Source: Sinomonas cellulolyticus (lineage in GTDB: Bacteria > Actinomycetota > Actinomycetes > Actinomycetales > Micrococcaceae). Taken from it: DNA of 64,000 nt. The notes under the pieces are model-generated. The model made no database searches. It was not told where the DNA came from and saw nothing but the letters and a program-made list of their open reading frames with translations. Each line of letters starts with the position of its first letter. The stretch's first letter is position 1. The stretch is from positions 310,001 to 374,000 of the forward strand of contig NZ_BNCM01000001.1 of the NCBI RefSeq assembly GCF_014656475.1. Reading direction: 5' to 3'. This document shows positions 19,468-27,283 of this stretch, piece after piece. The position numbers and the translations under genes are program-made.

Positions 19468-20319
19468 CTATGCGGCTGGGGGCGGCGGCAGCGGGAGGAG
19501 TGTCCGGCCGGCGGCGGCAGCCTCCACCCGCGCACCCCACACCCTGCGCAACTGGCAGAACGTGAGCCAGTGGTGCCGCCGGACCTCCGGATTGACGCGG
19601 ACTGCCGCGTGCTCCGTCTCGCCGACGGCCACCGCGATGAGCAGCGGGTCCTCGCCGTAGGCCCAGGGCTCCCATGTGCCCGCAGAGGAGTCGACGACGC
19701 TCTCCTCCGCCTTCATCCCAGCCACGAGCTGCATCGCGACCTTGTCGTCCAACGCCTTGACGCGCCCGTCCCGGGACGTGCCCTTGGTCTTGTAGTCGAT
19801 GAGGCAGACCCGGCCGTTGATGCGCGCCACGAGGTCCAGCGTCCCTGCATACCCGAGCGTGTGGTTCCAGACCGTGAGCTCGGCGGCGAGCGGTTCGACC
19901 GAGAAGGATTCCCACCAGCGGTCCACGCTGACGGCGAACCCCTCCTCTCCCTTCTCCCGCAGGGCTTCGAGTGCCTCGGCCACGCGGTCGGGACGGCCAA
20001 GAGCGCGCAGGGCCACCTGCTCGGCATAAGCGTGGACGCGGTCGCCGCGCTCGGCGGCCGACCTGGCGTATGCCTCGGACGCATCGACAGCGGTCCGCAC
20101 GAGGCGCCGCATCTGGGAGGGGTCGGCCATGAGGGCCCCGAGCTCGGGGTGGTCCGCCACGTGCTTCGCCGCCATGTAGCTGCGCCAGCCGTCCAGCTCG
20201 ACCGGCTGCTGCGCGATCACCGTGGTGATCGACGGGACGCTCGGCGGCTGGTCAGCCGAGCGCCGGTACATGCGTCCGAAGCCGTCGGGAGAGGGGACTG
20301 CGAGCTCCGGTGCTGTCAT
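19468..20319 (-). CDS. PD-(D/E)XK superfamily nuclease-like protein
   Basis: The 283-residue protein carries GTLDLVARINGRVCLIDYKTKG, which fits the nuclease core (metal-binding Asp, then D-x-K), as in Cas4/RecB-type domains. The N-terminal half is helical and the C-terminal part ends in a Pro-rich tail. No helicase domain and no iron-sulfur cysteines are seen, so it is not a Cas4 or AddB. The ATG at 20319 has AAAGGG 7 bases ahead; a GTG two codons earlier is also possible. It is flanked by tRNA genes and def, with no phage gene nearby. Cellular role unknown. Confidence 0.75.
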   Translation of the reverse strand: MTAPELAVPSPDGFGRMYRRSADQPPSVPSITTVIAQQPVELDGWRSYMAAKHVADHPELGALMADPSQMRRLVRTAVDASEAYARSAAERGDRVHAYAEQVALRALGRPDRVAEALEALREKGEEGFAVSVDRWWESFSVEPLAAELTVWNHTLGYAGTLDLVARINGRVCLIDYKTKGTSRDGRVKALDDKVAMQLVAGMKAEESVVDSSAGTWEPWAYGEDPLLIAVAVGETEHAAVRVNPEVRRHHWLTFCQLRRVWGARVEAAAAGRTLLPLPPPPAA

Positions 20320-20361
20320 GGACACACCCTTTCATGACGGTCCGACAGTCTTGACACGAGA

Positions 20362-20389
20362 AGGACCCCCGGACATGTCCGGGGGTCCT
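20362..20389 (-). terminator. Perfect 28-bp palindrome terminator after tRNA-Val(CAC)
   Basis: AGGACCCCCGGACA mirrors perfectly to its complement over 28 bases, giving a 12-bp stem with a 4-nt loop. It begins 6 bases after the tRNA 3' end on the minus strand and is followed by TTCTCGTGTC. Its position and strength make it the tRNA terminator. Read on the plus strand it faces the PD-(D/E)XK gene's promoter region. Confidence 0.8.
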
Positions 20390-20394
20390 CGGTG

Positions 20395-20466
20395 TGGGCG
20401 ATACTGGGTTCGAACCAGTGACCTCTTCGGTGTGAACGAAGCGCGCTACCACTGCGCCAATCGCCC
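20395..20466 (-). tRNA. tRNA-Val (CAC)
   Basis: A 72-nt cloverleaf with acceptor GGGCGAT pairing ATCGCCC, D arm GCGC, anticodon loop TTCACAC giving anticodon CAC for GUG codons, and T loop TTCGAAC. CCA is not encoded; discriminator is A. It is on the opposite strand from the other tRNA genes. Confidence 0.96.
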
Positions 20467-20504
20467 GTCCGCCTCAGCCCTTATCCGGCCTGCGGCGCCC
20501 TCCG

Positions 20505-20534
20505 ACTGTAGCCCACATGCCAGCCGAGGATCAA
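20505..20534 (-). promoter_or_regulatory. Promoter for tRNA-Val(CAC)
   Basis: On the minus strand TTGATC (20529-20534) and TACAGT (20505-20510) are separated by 18 bases, close to the housekeeping sigma pattern. Transcription would start about 30 bases before the tRNA. Confidence 0.5.
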
Positions 20535-20611
20535 ATCAGAGCGCTGCCCCGGCGCCCAGATCCGGTCCCCTGGGCCCCCTTCGCGGCGCACGCTGCCAGC
20601 CCCTCTCGGAT

Positions 20612-20639
20612 TTGTCGAAAGGCCATCCCGTCCTATACA
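20612..20639 (+). promoter_or_regulatory. Promoter for plus-strand tRNA cluster
   Basis: TTGTCG (20612-20617) and TATACA (20634-20639) are separated by 16 bases, about 60 bases before the first tRNA-Gly. It is divergent from the tRNA-Val(CAC) promoter. Confidence 0.5.
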
Positions 20640-20697
20640 GTCGTTACTCGTTGAAGCGCGCCCCGGATGCGGAAAGCACGGGACGTTGCGACGGCCT

Positions 20698-20770
<73 letters not shown>

Positions 20771-20808
20771 CGCAGGACACTGTCGAAGCATCCTCGTGAT
20801 GCCTACAC

Positions 20809-20879
20809 GGTGGGGTGGCCGAGAGGCGAGGCAGCGGCCTGCAAAGCCGTATACGCGGGTTCGAATCCCGTCCCCACCT
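20809..20879 (+). tRNA. tRNA-Cys (GCA)
   Basis: A 71-nt cloverleaf: acceptor GGTGGGG/CCCCACC, anticodon loop CTGCAAA (anticodon GCA), and T arm GCGGG-TTCGAAT-CCCGT. Only one copy is seen in the cluster. Confidence 0.96.
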
Positions 20880-20910
20880 CGGTGGACACCTGCTCCCTTG
20901 ACGGGAGTGA

Positions 20911-20982
20911 GGGCGATTGGCGCAGCGGTAGCGCGCTTCCCTGACACGGAAGAGGTCACTGGTTCGATCCCAGTATCGCCCA
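20911..20982 (+). tRNA. tRNA-Val (GAC), copy 1
   Basis: A 72-nt cloverleaf with acceptor GGGCGAT/ATCGCCC and anticodon loop CTGACAC (anticodon GAC). It differs from the minus-strand Val gene mainly in the anticodon arm, with single-base changes in the D and T loops. It starts the first of two tandem Val-Gly units. Confidence 0.97.
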
Positions 20983-21005
20983 CGGCGGAGCCCAGCGCTC
21001 CCCCT

Positions 21006-21078
<73 letters not shown>

Positions 21079-21136
21079 CTGCTCGCGTTAACGCCATCGG
21101 AACCCTCCAGGGCGCACGCTGCACACAACAGAACAC

Positions 21137-21208
21137 GGGCGATTGGCGCAGCGGTAGCGCGCTTCCCTGACACGGAAGAGGTCACTGGTTCGATCCCAGT
21201 ATCGCCCA
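21137..21208 (+). tRNA. tRNA-Val (GAC), copy 2
   Basis: Same sequence as copy 1, exactly 226 bases downstream of it. It begins the second tandem Val-Gly unit. Confidence 0.97.
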
Positions 21209-21231
21209 CGGCGGAGCCCAGCGCTCCCCCT

Positions 21232-21304
<73 letters not shown>

Positions 21305-21363
21305 CTGCTCGCGTTAAACGCCACCGGGACCCTCCAAAGCGCACGCGGCACACAACAGAACAC

Positions 21364-21435
21364 GGGCGATTGGCGCAGCGGTAGCGCGCTTCCCTGACAC
21401 GGAAGAGGTCACTGGTTCGATCCCAGTATCGCCCA
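21364..21435 (+). tRNA. tRNA-Val (GAC), copy 3
   Basis: Same sequence as the earlier copies, 227 bases after copy 2. It ends the cluster and is followed within 10 bases by a strong terminator hairpin. Confidence 0.97.
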
Positions 21436-21444
21436 CCACTCCCT

Positions 21445-21469
21445 CGAAGGCGCCCGGCGGGCGCCTTCG
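21445..21469 (+). terminator. Terminator of the tRNA cluster
   Basis: Perfect 11-bp arms CGAAGGCGCCC and GGGCGCCTTCG with a GGC loop, followed by CTGTCTC. It starts 9 bases after the last tRNA-Val. Confidence 0.85.
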
Positions 21470-21631
21470 CTGTCTCCCCGCGGCCTAACCCGGCTTCTCC
21501 TTTCGCAGAACGCAAGCCGTCCGCTGACAGCGGAACGGTACCCGCCGCAGAGCGGTTGGATTGACTCCCTCCGATGACTACCATCGTGGACAGGAGGGGC
21601 GCTGTAGCCCCGGGAGTGAAAGGAGGTGGCC

Positions 21632-21730
21632 GTGTCTTTTCTGGACGACATAGAGGGCAAGGCTGAAGGGCTCATCGGCGACGACAGGACCGGCGGCAGA
21701 TTCGCTGATCAGGTCAAGGGAGTCCAGTAG
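21632..21730 (+). CDS. Mini-gene, 32 residues, CsbD/antitoxin-like N terminus
   Basis: A GTG with AGGAGG 5 bases upstream opens MSFLDDIEGKAEGLIGDDR and ends QVKGVQ. The Lys/Asp-rich amphipathic pattern resembles the start of small stress proteins of the CsbD type or of MT0933-like antitoxins, which are usually 55-80 residues long. Beyond the TAG the same frame continues VASDDVSGLAQGSAQP for about 40 more codons. The TAG may therefore be a premature stop in a longer gene. The good ribosome site argues that the start is real; the product is unproven. Confidence 0.5.
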   Translation: MSFLDDIEGKAEGLIGDDRTGGRFADQVKGVQ

Positions 21731-21848
21731 GTCGCCTCCGACGATGTGAGCGGTCTGGCCCAGGGCAGTGCCCAGCCTGACCCGCAGCACCGAAGCCTCC
21801 TGCTGCGGCCCGCCGAGGGCCTCGGAGCAGCCCCGAGAATCGTCACTG

Positions 21849-21882
21849 AGTGCCGGCACCGCCGAGAGGCGGGGCCGGCACT
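21849..21882. terminator. Bidirectional terminator between mini-gene and zapE
   Basis: Outer 9-bp arms AGTGCCGGC/GCCGGCACT and inner arms CCGCC/GGCGG around GAGA, with one A-G mismatch between them. It sits between convergent genes and could end transcription from both sides. Confidence 0.7.
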
Positions 21883-21889
21883 TGGCGTT

Positions 21890-22924
21890 TCAGGACGGCT
21901 CGTGGCTCTGGGCCTCCCGCGCGAGAGCGGTGAGGCGTGACACTGCGCGGAAGTACTTCTTCATGTAGCCGCCCGCCATCATCTCGGGCGTGAAGAGCTC
22001 GTCGAACGGCACCCCGGACGCGAGGATCGGCACGTCCTTGTCGTAGAGGCGGTCCGCGAGCACGACGAAGCGCAGCGCCGTCGCCTGGTGCTGGATCGTG
22101 CGGACGTCCTTCCACACGATCCCGTCGACCCCATCGATGAGCTGGCGGTAACGGCTCGGATGGACTCCCGCGAGGTGCTTCAGCAGGGCCGCGAAGTCGT
22201 CGACAGCAACCAGGCCGCCGTCGAACTCCGCATTCATCCTCGCGTCCAGTTCGGCGTTGGACAGCGGGGCGGGCGCGGCCGGGAGGCCGCGATGGCGGTA
22301 GTCCTCGCCGTCGATCCGGATGACGTCGAACTGGTCGGCCAGGACCTGGATCTCGCGCTGGAAGTCGACGGCGGCGAACCGGCCCTCGCCGAGGGAGCCG
22401 GGCAGCGTGTTCGAGGTCGCGGCGAGCTTGACCCCCGCGTCGGCGAGCTCGCGCATGAGTCGGGACATGAGGACCGTATCGCCCGGGTCGTCGAGCTCGA
22501 ACTCGTCGATGCACACGAGCTTGTACGAGCTCAGGGCTTCGACCGTCTTGCGGAAGGAGAGGGCGCCGACCAGGTTGGTGTACTCGACGAACGTCCCGAA
22601 GGCCTTGGGGCCAGGGACTGAGTGCCAGAGCGAGGCCAGGAGGTGGGTCTTCCCCACTCCGAAGCCCCCATCGAGGTACACCCCGGCGCGGGTCTTGGGC
22701 TTGGAACCGAAGATCCTGGAGAGCAGGCCTCCGTTGGACGTGCCGACTCCGTCTGCGAAGGCCTCGAGCGCCTTGACTGCTGCCGCCTGGCTCGGCTGGG
22801 CCGGATCGGGGCGGTAGCTCGAGAAGGAGACTTCACCGAAGCGGGGCGACGGGTGCAGGCCGGTGAGCAGTTCCTCGACGGACACTCGGGGCGTGCGGGT
22901 AGTGAGGTGTTCGACAGTCGCCAA
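21890..22924 (-). CDS. zapE: Cell division ATPase ZapE (AFG1 family)
   Basis: AFG1/ZapE proteins are AAA-like P-loop ATPases; in E. coli ZapE destabilises FtsZ rings, and mitochondrial AFG1 aids protein turnover. Visible motifs are Walker A GGFGVGKTHL, Walker B LVCIDEFEL, a sensor region AATSNTLPG and SFSSYRPDPAQPSQ near the N terminus. I place the start at TTG 22924 (MATVEHLTTRTPRVSV) because family homology begins there. The frame stays open for 48 more codons upstream without family resemblance. Length is about 344 residues. Confidence 0.9.
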   Translation of the reverse strand: MATVEHLTTRTPRVSVEELLTGLHPSPRFGEVSFSSYRPDPAQPSQAAAVKALEAFADGVGTSNGGLLSRIFGSKPKTRAGVYLDGGFGVGKTHLLASLWHSVPGPKAFGTFVEYTNLVGALSFRKTVEALSSYKLVCIDEFELDDPGDTVLMSRLMRELADAGVKLAATSNTLPGSLGEGRFAAVDFQREIQVLADQFDVIRIDGEDYRHRGLPAAPAPLSNAELDARMNAEFDGGLVAVDDFAALLKHLAGVHPSRYRQLIDGVDGIVWKDVRTIQHQATALRFVVLADRLYDKDVPILASGVPFDELFTPEMMAGGYMKKYFRAVSRLTALAREAQSHEPS

Positions 22925-23055
22925 CGATTCCGTCCGGGGTGAGGGGTCACAGGGCCACCGGCCAGCATATCGCGGTGGCACCCGATCACCCCTTCGCGTG
23001 TGCCGAACACCACAGGCAGCACAGCGGCCCAGCGCAGGTGTGCCATGTTGCGCTG

Positions 23056-23069
23056 CGTGACAGGTCACG
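23056..23069. promoter_or_regulatory. Palindrome between divergent zapE and sseA
   Basis: CGTGAC and GTCACG form 6-bp arms with a 2-base spacer, 120 bases before sseA in the 264-bp divergent gap. This could be an operator for a dimeric regulator. I see nothing else in the gap beyond ordinary spacer. Confidence 0.3.
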
Positions 23070-23188
23070 GTCGGGGCAGCCCCGCACCGGCCGCCCGATG
23101 GCTACGCTGGAAGAGACCACTCAGGAGCGTGGCCCCTGCCCCCGTCCGGCAGCCACGCGCCCTGGCTCAGCCGAGCGAAAGGCACCCC

Positions 23189-24103
23189 ATGAGCTACCCC
23201 CTTGACAGCAGCGAGAAGTTCGCCGCGTATGCCCATCCTGAGCGACTCGTCTCCACGGAGTGGCTCGCCGAGCAGCTCTCGTCCGGCGCACTCGCGAGCG
23301 GGAAGCTCGCCGTGGTCGAGTCCGACGAGGATGTGCTGCTGTACGAAACCGGGCACATTCCCGGAGCGGTCAAGATCGACTGGCACACCGATCTGAACGA
23401 CGACGTCACGCGCGACTACATCGAGGGTCCTGCCTTCGCCGAGCTCGCGGCGTCCAAGGGCATCTCCCGTGACACGACCGTGGTGATCTACGGAGACAAG
23501 TCCAACTGGTGGGCCGCATACGCACTGTGGGTCTTCACGCTGTTCGGACACGAGGACGTCCGGCTGCTCGACGGCGGCCGCGACAAGTGGATCGCCGAGG
23601 GCCGTGAGCTCACGACTGAGGCGCCGTCGCCCACACGTGGCGAGTACCCCGTCGTCGAGCGCAACGACGCCCCCATCAGGGCGTTCAAGGACGACGTCCT
23701 CGCCCATCTCGGCAAGCCCCTCATCGACGTGCGCTCTGCGGACGAGTACTCGGGCAAGCGCACCCACATGCCTGCCTACCCTGAAGAGGGCGCGCTCCGC
23801 GGAGGCCACATCCCCACCGCTGCCTCCATCCCCTGGAGCCGCGCGGCGGCTGAGGACGGGACCTACAAGTCGCGTGAGGAACTGGAGTCGCTCTACCTCG
23901 GGGAGGCCGGCCTGGCTCCCGGGGACGATGTCGTGGCGTACTGCCGCATCGGCGAGCGCTCGAGCCACACCTGGTTCGCGCTGAAGTACCTCCTCGGCTT
24001 CGACACCGTCCGCAACTACGACGGCTCGTGGACAGAGTGGGGGAATGCGGTGCGGGTTCCGATCGTGAAGGGTGAAGACCGAGGGACGTGGCCGCTCAGC
24101 TGA
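23189..24103 (+). CDS. sseA: Thiosulfate/3-mercaptopyruvate sulfurtransferase
   Basis: A two-domain rhodanese that moves sulfane sulfur to an acceptor. The 304-residue protein has an N-terminal inactive rhodanese domain ([19 protein letters not shown]) and a C-terminal catalytic domain. The active-site loop is [12 protein letters not shown], with Cys252. The N-terminal [21 protein letters not shown] is typical of actinobacterial members. Its last codons (GTWPLS, stop) are the start of a 62-bp tandem repeat that continues downstream. It is followed by sufE, a fitting sulfur-handling neighbour. Confidence 0.95.
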   Translation: MSYPLDSSEKFAAYAHPERLVSTEWLAEQLSSGALASGKLAVVESDEDVLLYETGHIPGAVKIDWHTDLNDDVTRDYIEGPAFAELAASKGISRDTTVVIYGDKSNWWAAYALWVFTLFGHEDVRLLDGGRDKWIAEGRELTTEAPSPTRGEYPVVERNDAPIRAFKDDVLAHLGKPLIDVRSADEYSGKRTHMPAYPEEGALRGGHIPTAASIPWSRAAAEDGTYKSREELESLYLGEAGLAPGDDVVAYCRIGERSSHTWFALKYLLGFDTVRNYDGSWTEWGNAVRVPIVKGEDRGTWPLS

Positions 24104-24356
24104 GGCGCGGCACGCTGGCACCCCGGTGCAAGGAGGCGGATAGGGCGACGTGGCCGCTCAGCTGAGGCGCGGCACGCTGGCACCCCGGTGCAAGGAGGCG
24201 GATAGGGCGACGTGGCCGCTCAGCTGAGGCGCGGCACGCTGGCCCCCCGGTGCAAGGAGGCGGAGAGGGCGACGTGGCCGCTCAGCTGAGGCGCGGCACG
24301 CTGGCCCCCCGGTGCAAGGAGGCGGAGAGGGCGACGTGGCCGCTCAGCTGAGGCGC
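24085..24356 (+). repeat. 62-bp tandem repeat, 4.4 copies, seeded by sseA 3' end
   Basis: Units begin with GACGTGGCCGCTCAGCTGAG at 24085, 24147, 24209, 24271 and 24333, a constant 62-base period. The fifth is partial, to 24356. The first 19 bases of unit 1 are the end of sseA, so every later unit repeats that coding tail including the stop. Units 1-2 share GGCACCCC and GGATAGG; units 3-4 share GGCCCCCC and GGAGAGG. Each unit holds the palindrome CTCAGCTGAG and the near-hairpin GCACCCCGGTGC. It fills the 329-bp gap before sufE. Confidence 0.97.
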
Positions 24357-24432
24357 AACGGAAGGTCACACAGGGCCCTGCCCACGGCGAACGCGCGCCG
24401 TGAGGCGGGGCCCTGCGCGTACGCTTGAAGGG

Positions 24433-24906
24433 ATGAGCACGAATACTTTGCCCGCCGCACTGGCGGAGATCGTCACAGACTTCCAGGCCGTCGAAGAACG
24501 CGACAGGCTCCAGCTCCTCCTCGAGTTCTCCCAGGCACTCCCCGAGCTGCCTGAGCGCTACCGGGACCACCCTGAGATGCTCGAGCAGGTGGTGGAGTGC
24601 CAGTCGCCGCTCTTCATCACGATCGAGACGGAGCCTGCCGCGGCGGGTGCGCCGGCAGAGTCGGGCCCCGCGATCCGTCTGTACTTCTCGGCCCCCGCCG
24701 AGGCGCCCACGACGCGCGGATTCGCTTCGGTCCTCCACGAGGGCCTCGACGGTCTGACTGCGCAGGAGATCCTCGCGGTGCCGGATGACATGCCGGAGGA
24801 ACTGGGCCTGACGCGCCTCGTGAGCCCGCTGCGCATGCGTGGCATGGCCGCGATGCTCGCGCGTATCAAGCGCAAGGTCCGCGGGGAGTGCCAGCTGGGC
24901 GCCTGA
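24433..24906 (+). CDS. sufE: SufE family sulfur acceptor
   Basis: SufE accepts persulfide sulfur from a cysteine desulfurase and stimulates Fe-S cluster assembly. The 157-residue protein has EIVTDFQAVEERDRLQLLLEF at its start and VVECQSPLFI, where Cys56 is the acceptor cysteine. RGFASVLHEGLDGLTAQEIL and GLTRLVSPLRMRGMAAMLARIK are also typical. The start MSTNTLPAAL was preferred to an upstream in-frame extension (24400) lacking family features. ybaK begins 2 bases after its stop. Confidence 0.95.
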   Translation: MSTNTLPAALAEIVTDFQAVEERDRLQLLLEFSQALPELPERYRDHPEMLEQVVECQSPLFITIETEPAAAGAPAESGPAIRLYFSAPAEAPTTRGFASVLHEGLDGLTAQEILAVPDDMPEELGLTRLVSPLRMRGMAAMLARIKRKVRGECQLGA

Positions 24907-24907
24907 C

Positions 24908-25426
24908 GTGGCCAAGAAGCAGCGGCCGGGCTCCGGGCAGGGGCCGGGCACTCCCGCCACGACGGCCCTCGACGCCGCAGGGGTGGTGTACACCGCCCGG
25001 ACCTACTCCCATGACCCGTCGGTGGCGAGTTACGGATTGGAAGCGGCAGAGGCACTGGGCGTGGAGCCCGAGCGGGTGTTCAAGACGCTCATGGTCGAGG
25101 TGGCTGGCAGCGGGGGCACCCAGCTGTGCGTCGCCGTCGTCCCTGTCACGGGAAGCCTGGACCTCAAGGCGGCCGCAGCGGCCTTCGGCGCCAAGAAGGC
25201 AACGATGGCAGATCCGGCCGCTGCGGAGCGGCGCAGCGGCTATGTGCGCGGCGGAATCTCGCCCCTCGGACAGCGCCAGCATTCCCCCACCGCCGTCGAC
25301 GAATCGGCGCTCGGGCACGAGACCGTGCTCGTCTCCGGTGGACGGCGGGGATTCGACCTCGAGCTGGCCCCCGGCGACCTCGTGCGGCTGACCGGTGCCG
25401 TCGTCGCGCGCCTCGGCAGCAGCTAG
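24908..25426 (+). CDS. ybaK: Cys-tRNA(Pro)/Cys-tRNA(Cys) deacylase YbaK
   Basis: YbaK/EbsC proteins clear mischarged Cys-tRNA(Pro). The 172-residue protein starts at GTG 24908 directly after the sufE stop, reading VAKKQRPGSGQGPGT. The editing fold shows VYTARTYSHDPS, VFKTLMVEV, AAAFGAKKATMADPAAAERRSGYVRGGISPLGQR and the Gly-rich SGGRRGFDLELAPGDL, all family motifs including the catalytic Lys region. Its stop shares CTAG with the convergent hydrolase gene. Confidence 0.93.
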   Translation: MAKKQRPGSGQGPGTPATTALDAAGVVYTARTYSHDPSVASYGLEAAEALGVEPERVFKTLMVEVAGSGGTQLCVAVVPVTGSLDLKAAAAAFGAKKATMADPAAAERRSGYVRGGISPLGQRQHSPTAVDESALGHETVLVSGGRRGFDLELAPGDLVRLTGAVVARLGSS

Positions 25427-26703
25427 CGCGCGCCGCCCGGTGCTCGCCGCGGTGCGAGCACGTCCGAGAGCCACGAGCGCACCGCGTTGTCCCAGCGCTG
25501 CGGGTCGACGTTCCACTCCTTGGTGTGCAGGGCATGCCGGAACGTCTCGAGCGTCACCATCTCGGGATTGCGCTTGGCGAGCTCGAGGGAGGGCCCGACG
25601 GGCACGAACTCGTCGTCGACGCTGTGCAGTACGAGGGTCGGAGTGCGCAGCTCGACGGCGCGCGCGACCCAGTCCATGGCCTTGAAGTCGAGCGGGGCAG
25701 CGAGGCCGGTGAGCCTTCGGCCCCACGCCTGCCCGAGGAGCAGCTGGCCGAAGCGGCCGACGCCGGAGGGGATGCGGTTAAGGTGCGCCTGATGGGCGAG
25801 CACATCGACCCAGTCCACGACCGGTGCGTCGAGCACGAGGCCACGGACGGACTCTCGCAGCATCGAGGAGTCCGCGGTCCGGAGGCTGATCGCCCCGCCC
25901 ATCGACCATCCGAAGAGCACCACGTCGCGTGCTCCGGCGCCGAGTGCATAGCGGATCGCAGCCTCCACGTCACGCCATTCGGTCATCCCCAGGCCGTACC
26001 GGCCATCCGGCGTTGCGGGGGCGTCCCCATCGTTCCGGTAGGAGACGAGCAGGCTGGGCATGCCCAGGGAGTGCGCCGTGGGAACCGCACGGAGCCCCTC
26101 CTGCCGCGTGGCCCCACGGCCGTGGACCATGATCGCCCACGTGCCCTTCGCCTTCTTGGCGGGCACGAGCCACGCCGGCGCCGGGCCCACGTCGAGCGGG
26201 AGCGTGACGTCCTCGTACTCGAGGCCGAGGTCCGCGGGCGTGGAGTAGACGACGCCGCTCCAACGGGCCCGGACGGCCCTGCTGAGGTCGCCCGAGTACT
26301 CGGAGACGACGGGGCGGGTCACCGTGGACTCCTCGGGGCTGTAGTCCACGAGCCGGCCGACGCGGACGTGCCCTGCCCCTCGGTCGAAGAAGAGGCTGTA
26401 CTCCCCGTCCACCCGGGTTTCCTCGGTGGCCCGGAGGATGACCCGACGTTCCGGGCCCTCGCCCTGGACGGCGAGGATCTCCTGGTCCTCGGGCCTGACC
26501 CGCTCGGGCGTCACCACCCGGCGCGCGAAGTACGCCGCGAGCGCCGAGCTCGAGGCCGCGACGGCCGAGGTCAGAGCGAGTGCGCCGCCAGCCCCGGCCA
26601 GGGCCCACAGCGCGCGCGGCAGCGGCTCGTCGGCGGCGGACGGCGGAGTGCGCCATGGCGTGCGCGCGGGCTCGATGCTCTCTCGGGCGGGCATGGAACC
26701 CAT
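25423..26703 (-). CDS. Alpha/beta hydrolase with N-terminal membrane segment
   Basis: A 426-residue serine hydrolase. A hydrophobic segment (about residues 28-53, ALWALAGAGGALALTSAVAA) suggests membrane anchoring. The catalytic fold begins near residue 190. The nucleophile elbow is LFGWSMGGA (Ser), with an acid in LHSVDDEFVP and a His in FRHALHTKEWN. The oxyanion strand is WAIMVHGRGA. The start could be 26703 (MGSMPARE) or the second ATG at 26694. Substrate is unknown. It converges with ybaK and diverges from the gene at 26781. Confidence 0.82.
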   Translation of the reverse strand: MGSMPARESIEPARTPWRTPPSAADEPLPRALWALAGAGGALALTSAVAASSSALAAYFARRVVTPERVRPEDQEILAVQGEGPERRVILRATEETRVDGEYSLFFDRGAGHVRVGRLVDYSPEESTVTRPVVSEYSGDLSRAVRARWSGVVYSTPADLGLEYEDVTLPLDVGPAPAWLVPAKKAKGTWAIMVHGRGATRQEGLRAVPTAHSLGMPSLLVSYRNDGDAPATPDGRYGLGMTEWRDVEAAIRYALGAGARDVVLFGWSMGGAISLRTADSSMLRESVRGLVLDAPVVDWVDVLAHQAHLNRIPSGVGRFGQLLLGQAWGRRLTGLAAPLDFKAMDWVARAVELRTPTLVLHSVDDEFVPVGPSLELAKRNPEMVTLETFRHALHTKEWNVDPQRWDNAVRSWLSDVLAPRRAPGGAR

Positions 26704-26780
26704 TGTGGCAAACGATCGCGGGTGAAACCGCGCCGCCATGCCTCTCCCCCACGGCACATCGCCTGCCATAGTCTGTCCCC

Positions 26781-27269
26781 ATGAGCGCCCCGATCCTGAT
26801 CCTGACCGAAGTCGCACTGGGCCCGAGCGAGCGCAAGGCCGTCGAGGGCCTCCTCAGCGAGGGGTCCAGGCTCGAGGTTCTCGTGCCTGCCGGCCGCAAG
26901 CGCCGCCTGGTGGTGGATTTCCTCGACCATCTCTCGCTGCTCGAGTTCGGCAAGGCCGTCGAGGGGCTCTCGGACCGTGGGCCGAGCCCTGAGATTGCGC
27001 GTTCACTCGCCCAGACAGCCCTTGATACCTCGCTCGCCGCACTCGAGGGGCTCGGGGCCCCTGTCACCGGCAGCGTCGTCGAAGGCGATCCCGTGCGGGC
27101 GCTCGCCGACAAGGCGGCCGCCGGTGGAGCAGAGCAGGCGGTTGTCGTGACCCTTCCCCACGCGATCGAGGACACCTTCCACACCGATTGGGCCAACCAG
27201 GCACAGCGCAGGCTCGGCATCCCGGTCCTTCACCTCTACGCCGGAACGGGATTCATCGGCGACTCCTGA
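26781..27269 (+). CDS. Uncharacterised 162-residue protein, USP-like fold possible
   Basis: MSAPILILTEVALGPSERKAVEGLL opens an alpha/beta protein without membrane segments. The C-terminal part, AEQAVVVTLPHAIEDTFHTDWANQAQRRLGIPVLHLYAGTG, has the strand-helix-strand order seen at the end of universal stress proteins. The ATP-binding G-x2-G-x9-G-S motif is missing, so nucleotide binding is doubtful. Role unknown. msrB follows 14 bases later, so the two are probably co-transcribed. Confidence 0.72.
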   Translation: MSAPILILTEVALGPSERKAVEGLLSEGSRLEVLVPAGRKRRLVVDFLDHLSLLEFGKAVEGLSDRGPSPEIARSLAQTALDTSLAALEGLGAPVTGSVVEGDPVRALADKAAAGGAEQAVVVTLPHAIEDTFHTDWANQAQRRLGIPVLHLYAGTGFIGDS

Positions 27270-27283
27270 GCGTTGGAACAGTC

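Noticed and set aside
19468..20319. Cas4 or phage nuclease
   Set aside because: No iron-sulfur cysteines, no cas or phage neighbours; only the nuclease core pattern fits.
24085..24356. CRISPR array
   Set aside because: The 62-bp units abut with no unique spacers, no cas genes are nearby, and the unit derives from sseA.
24220..24993. Minus-strand 257-residue frame through the repeat and sufE
   Set aside because: It lies opposite sufE and the tandem repeat and has no family features; shadow frame.
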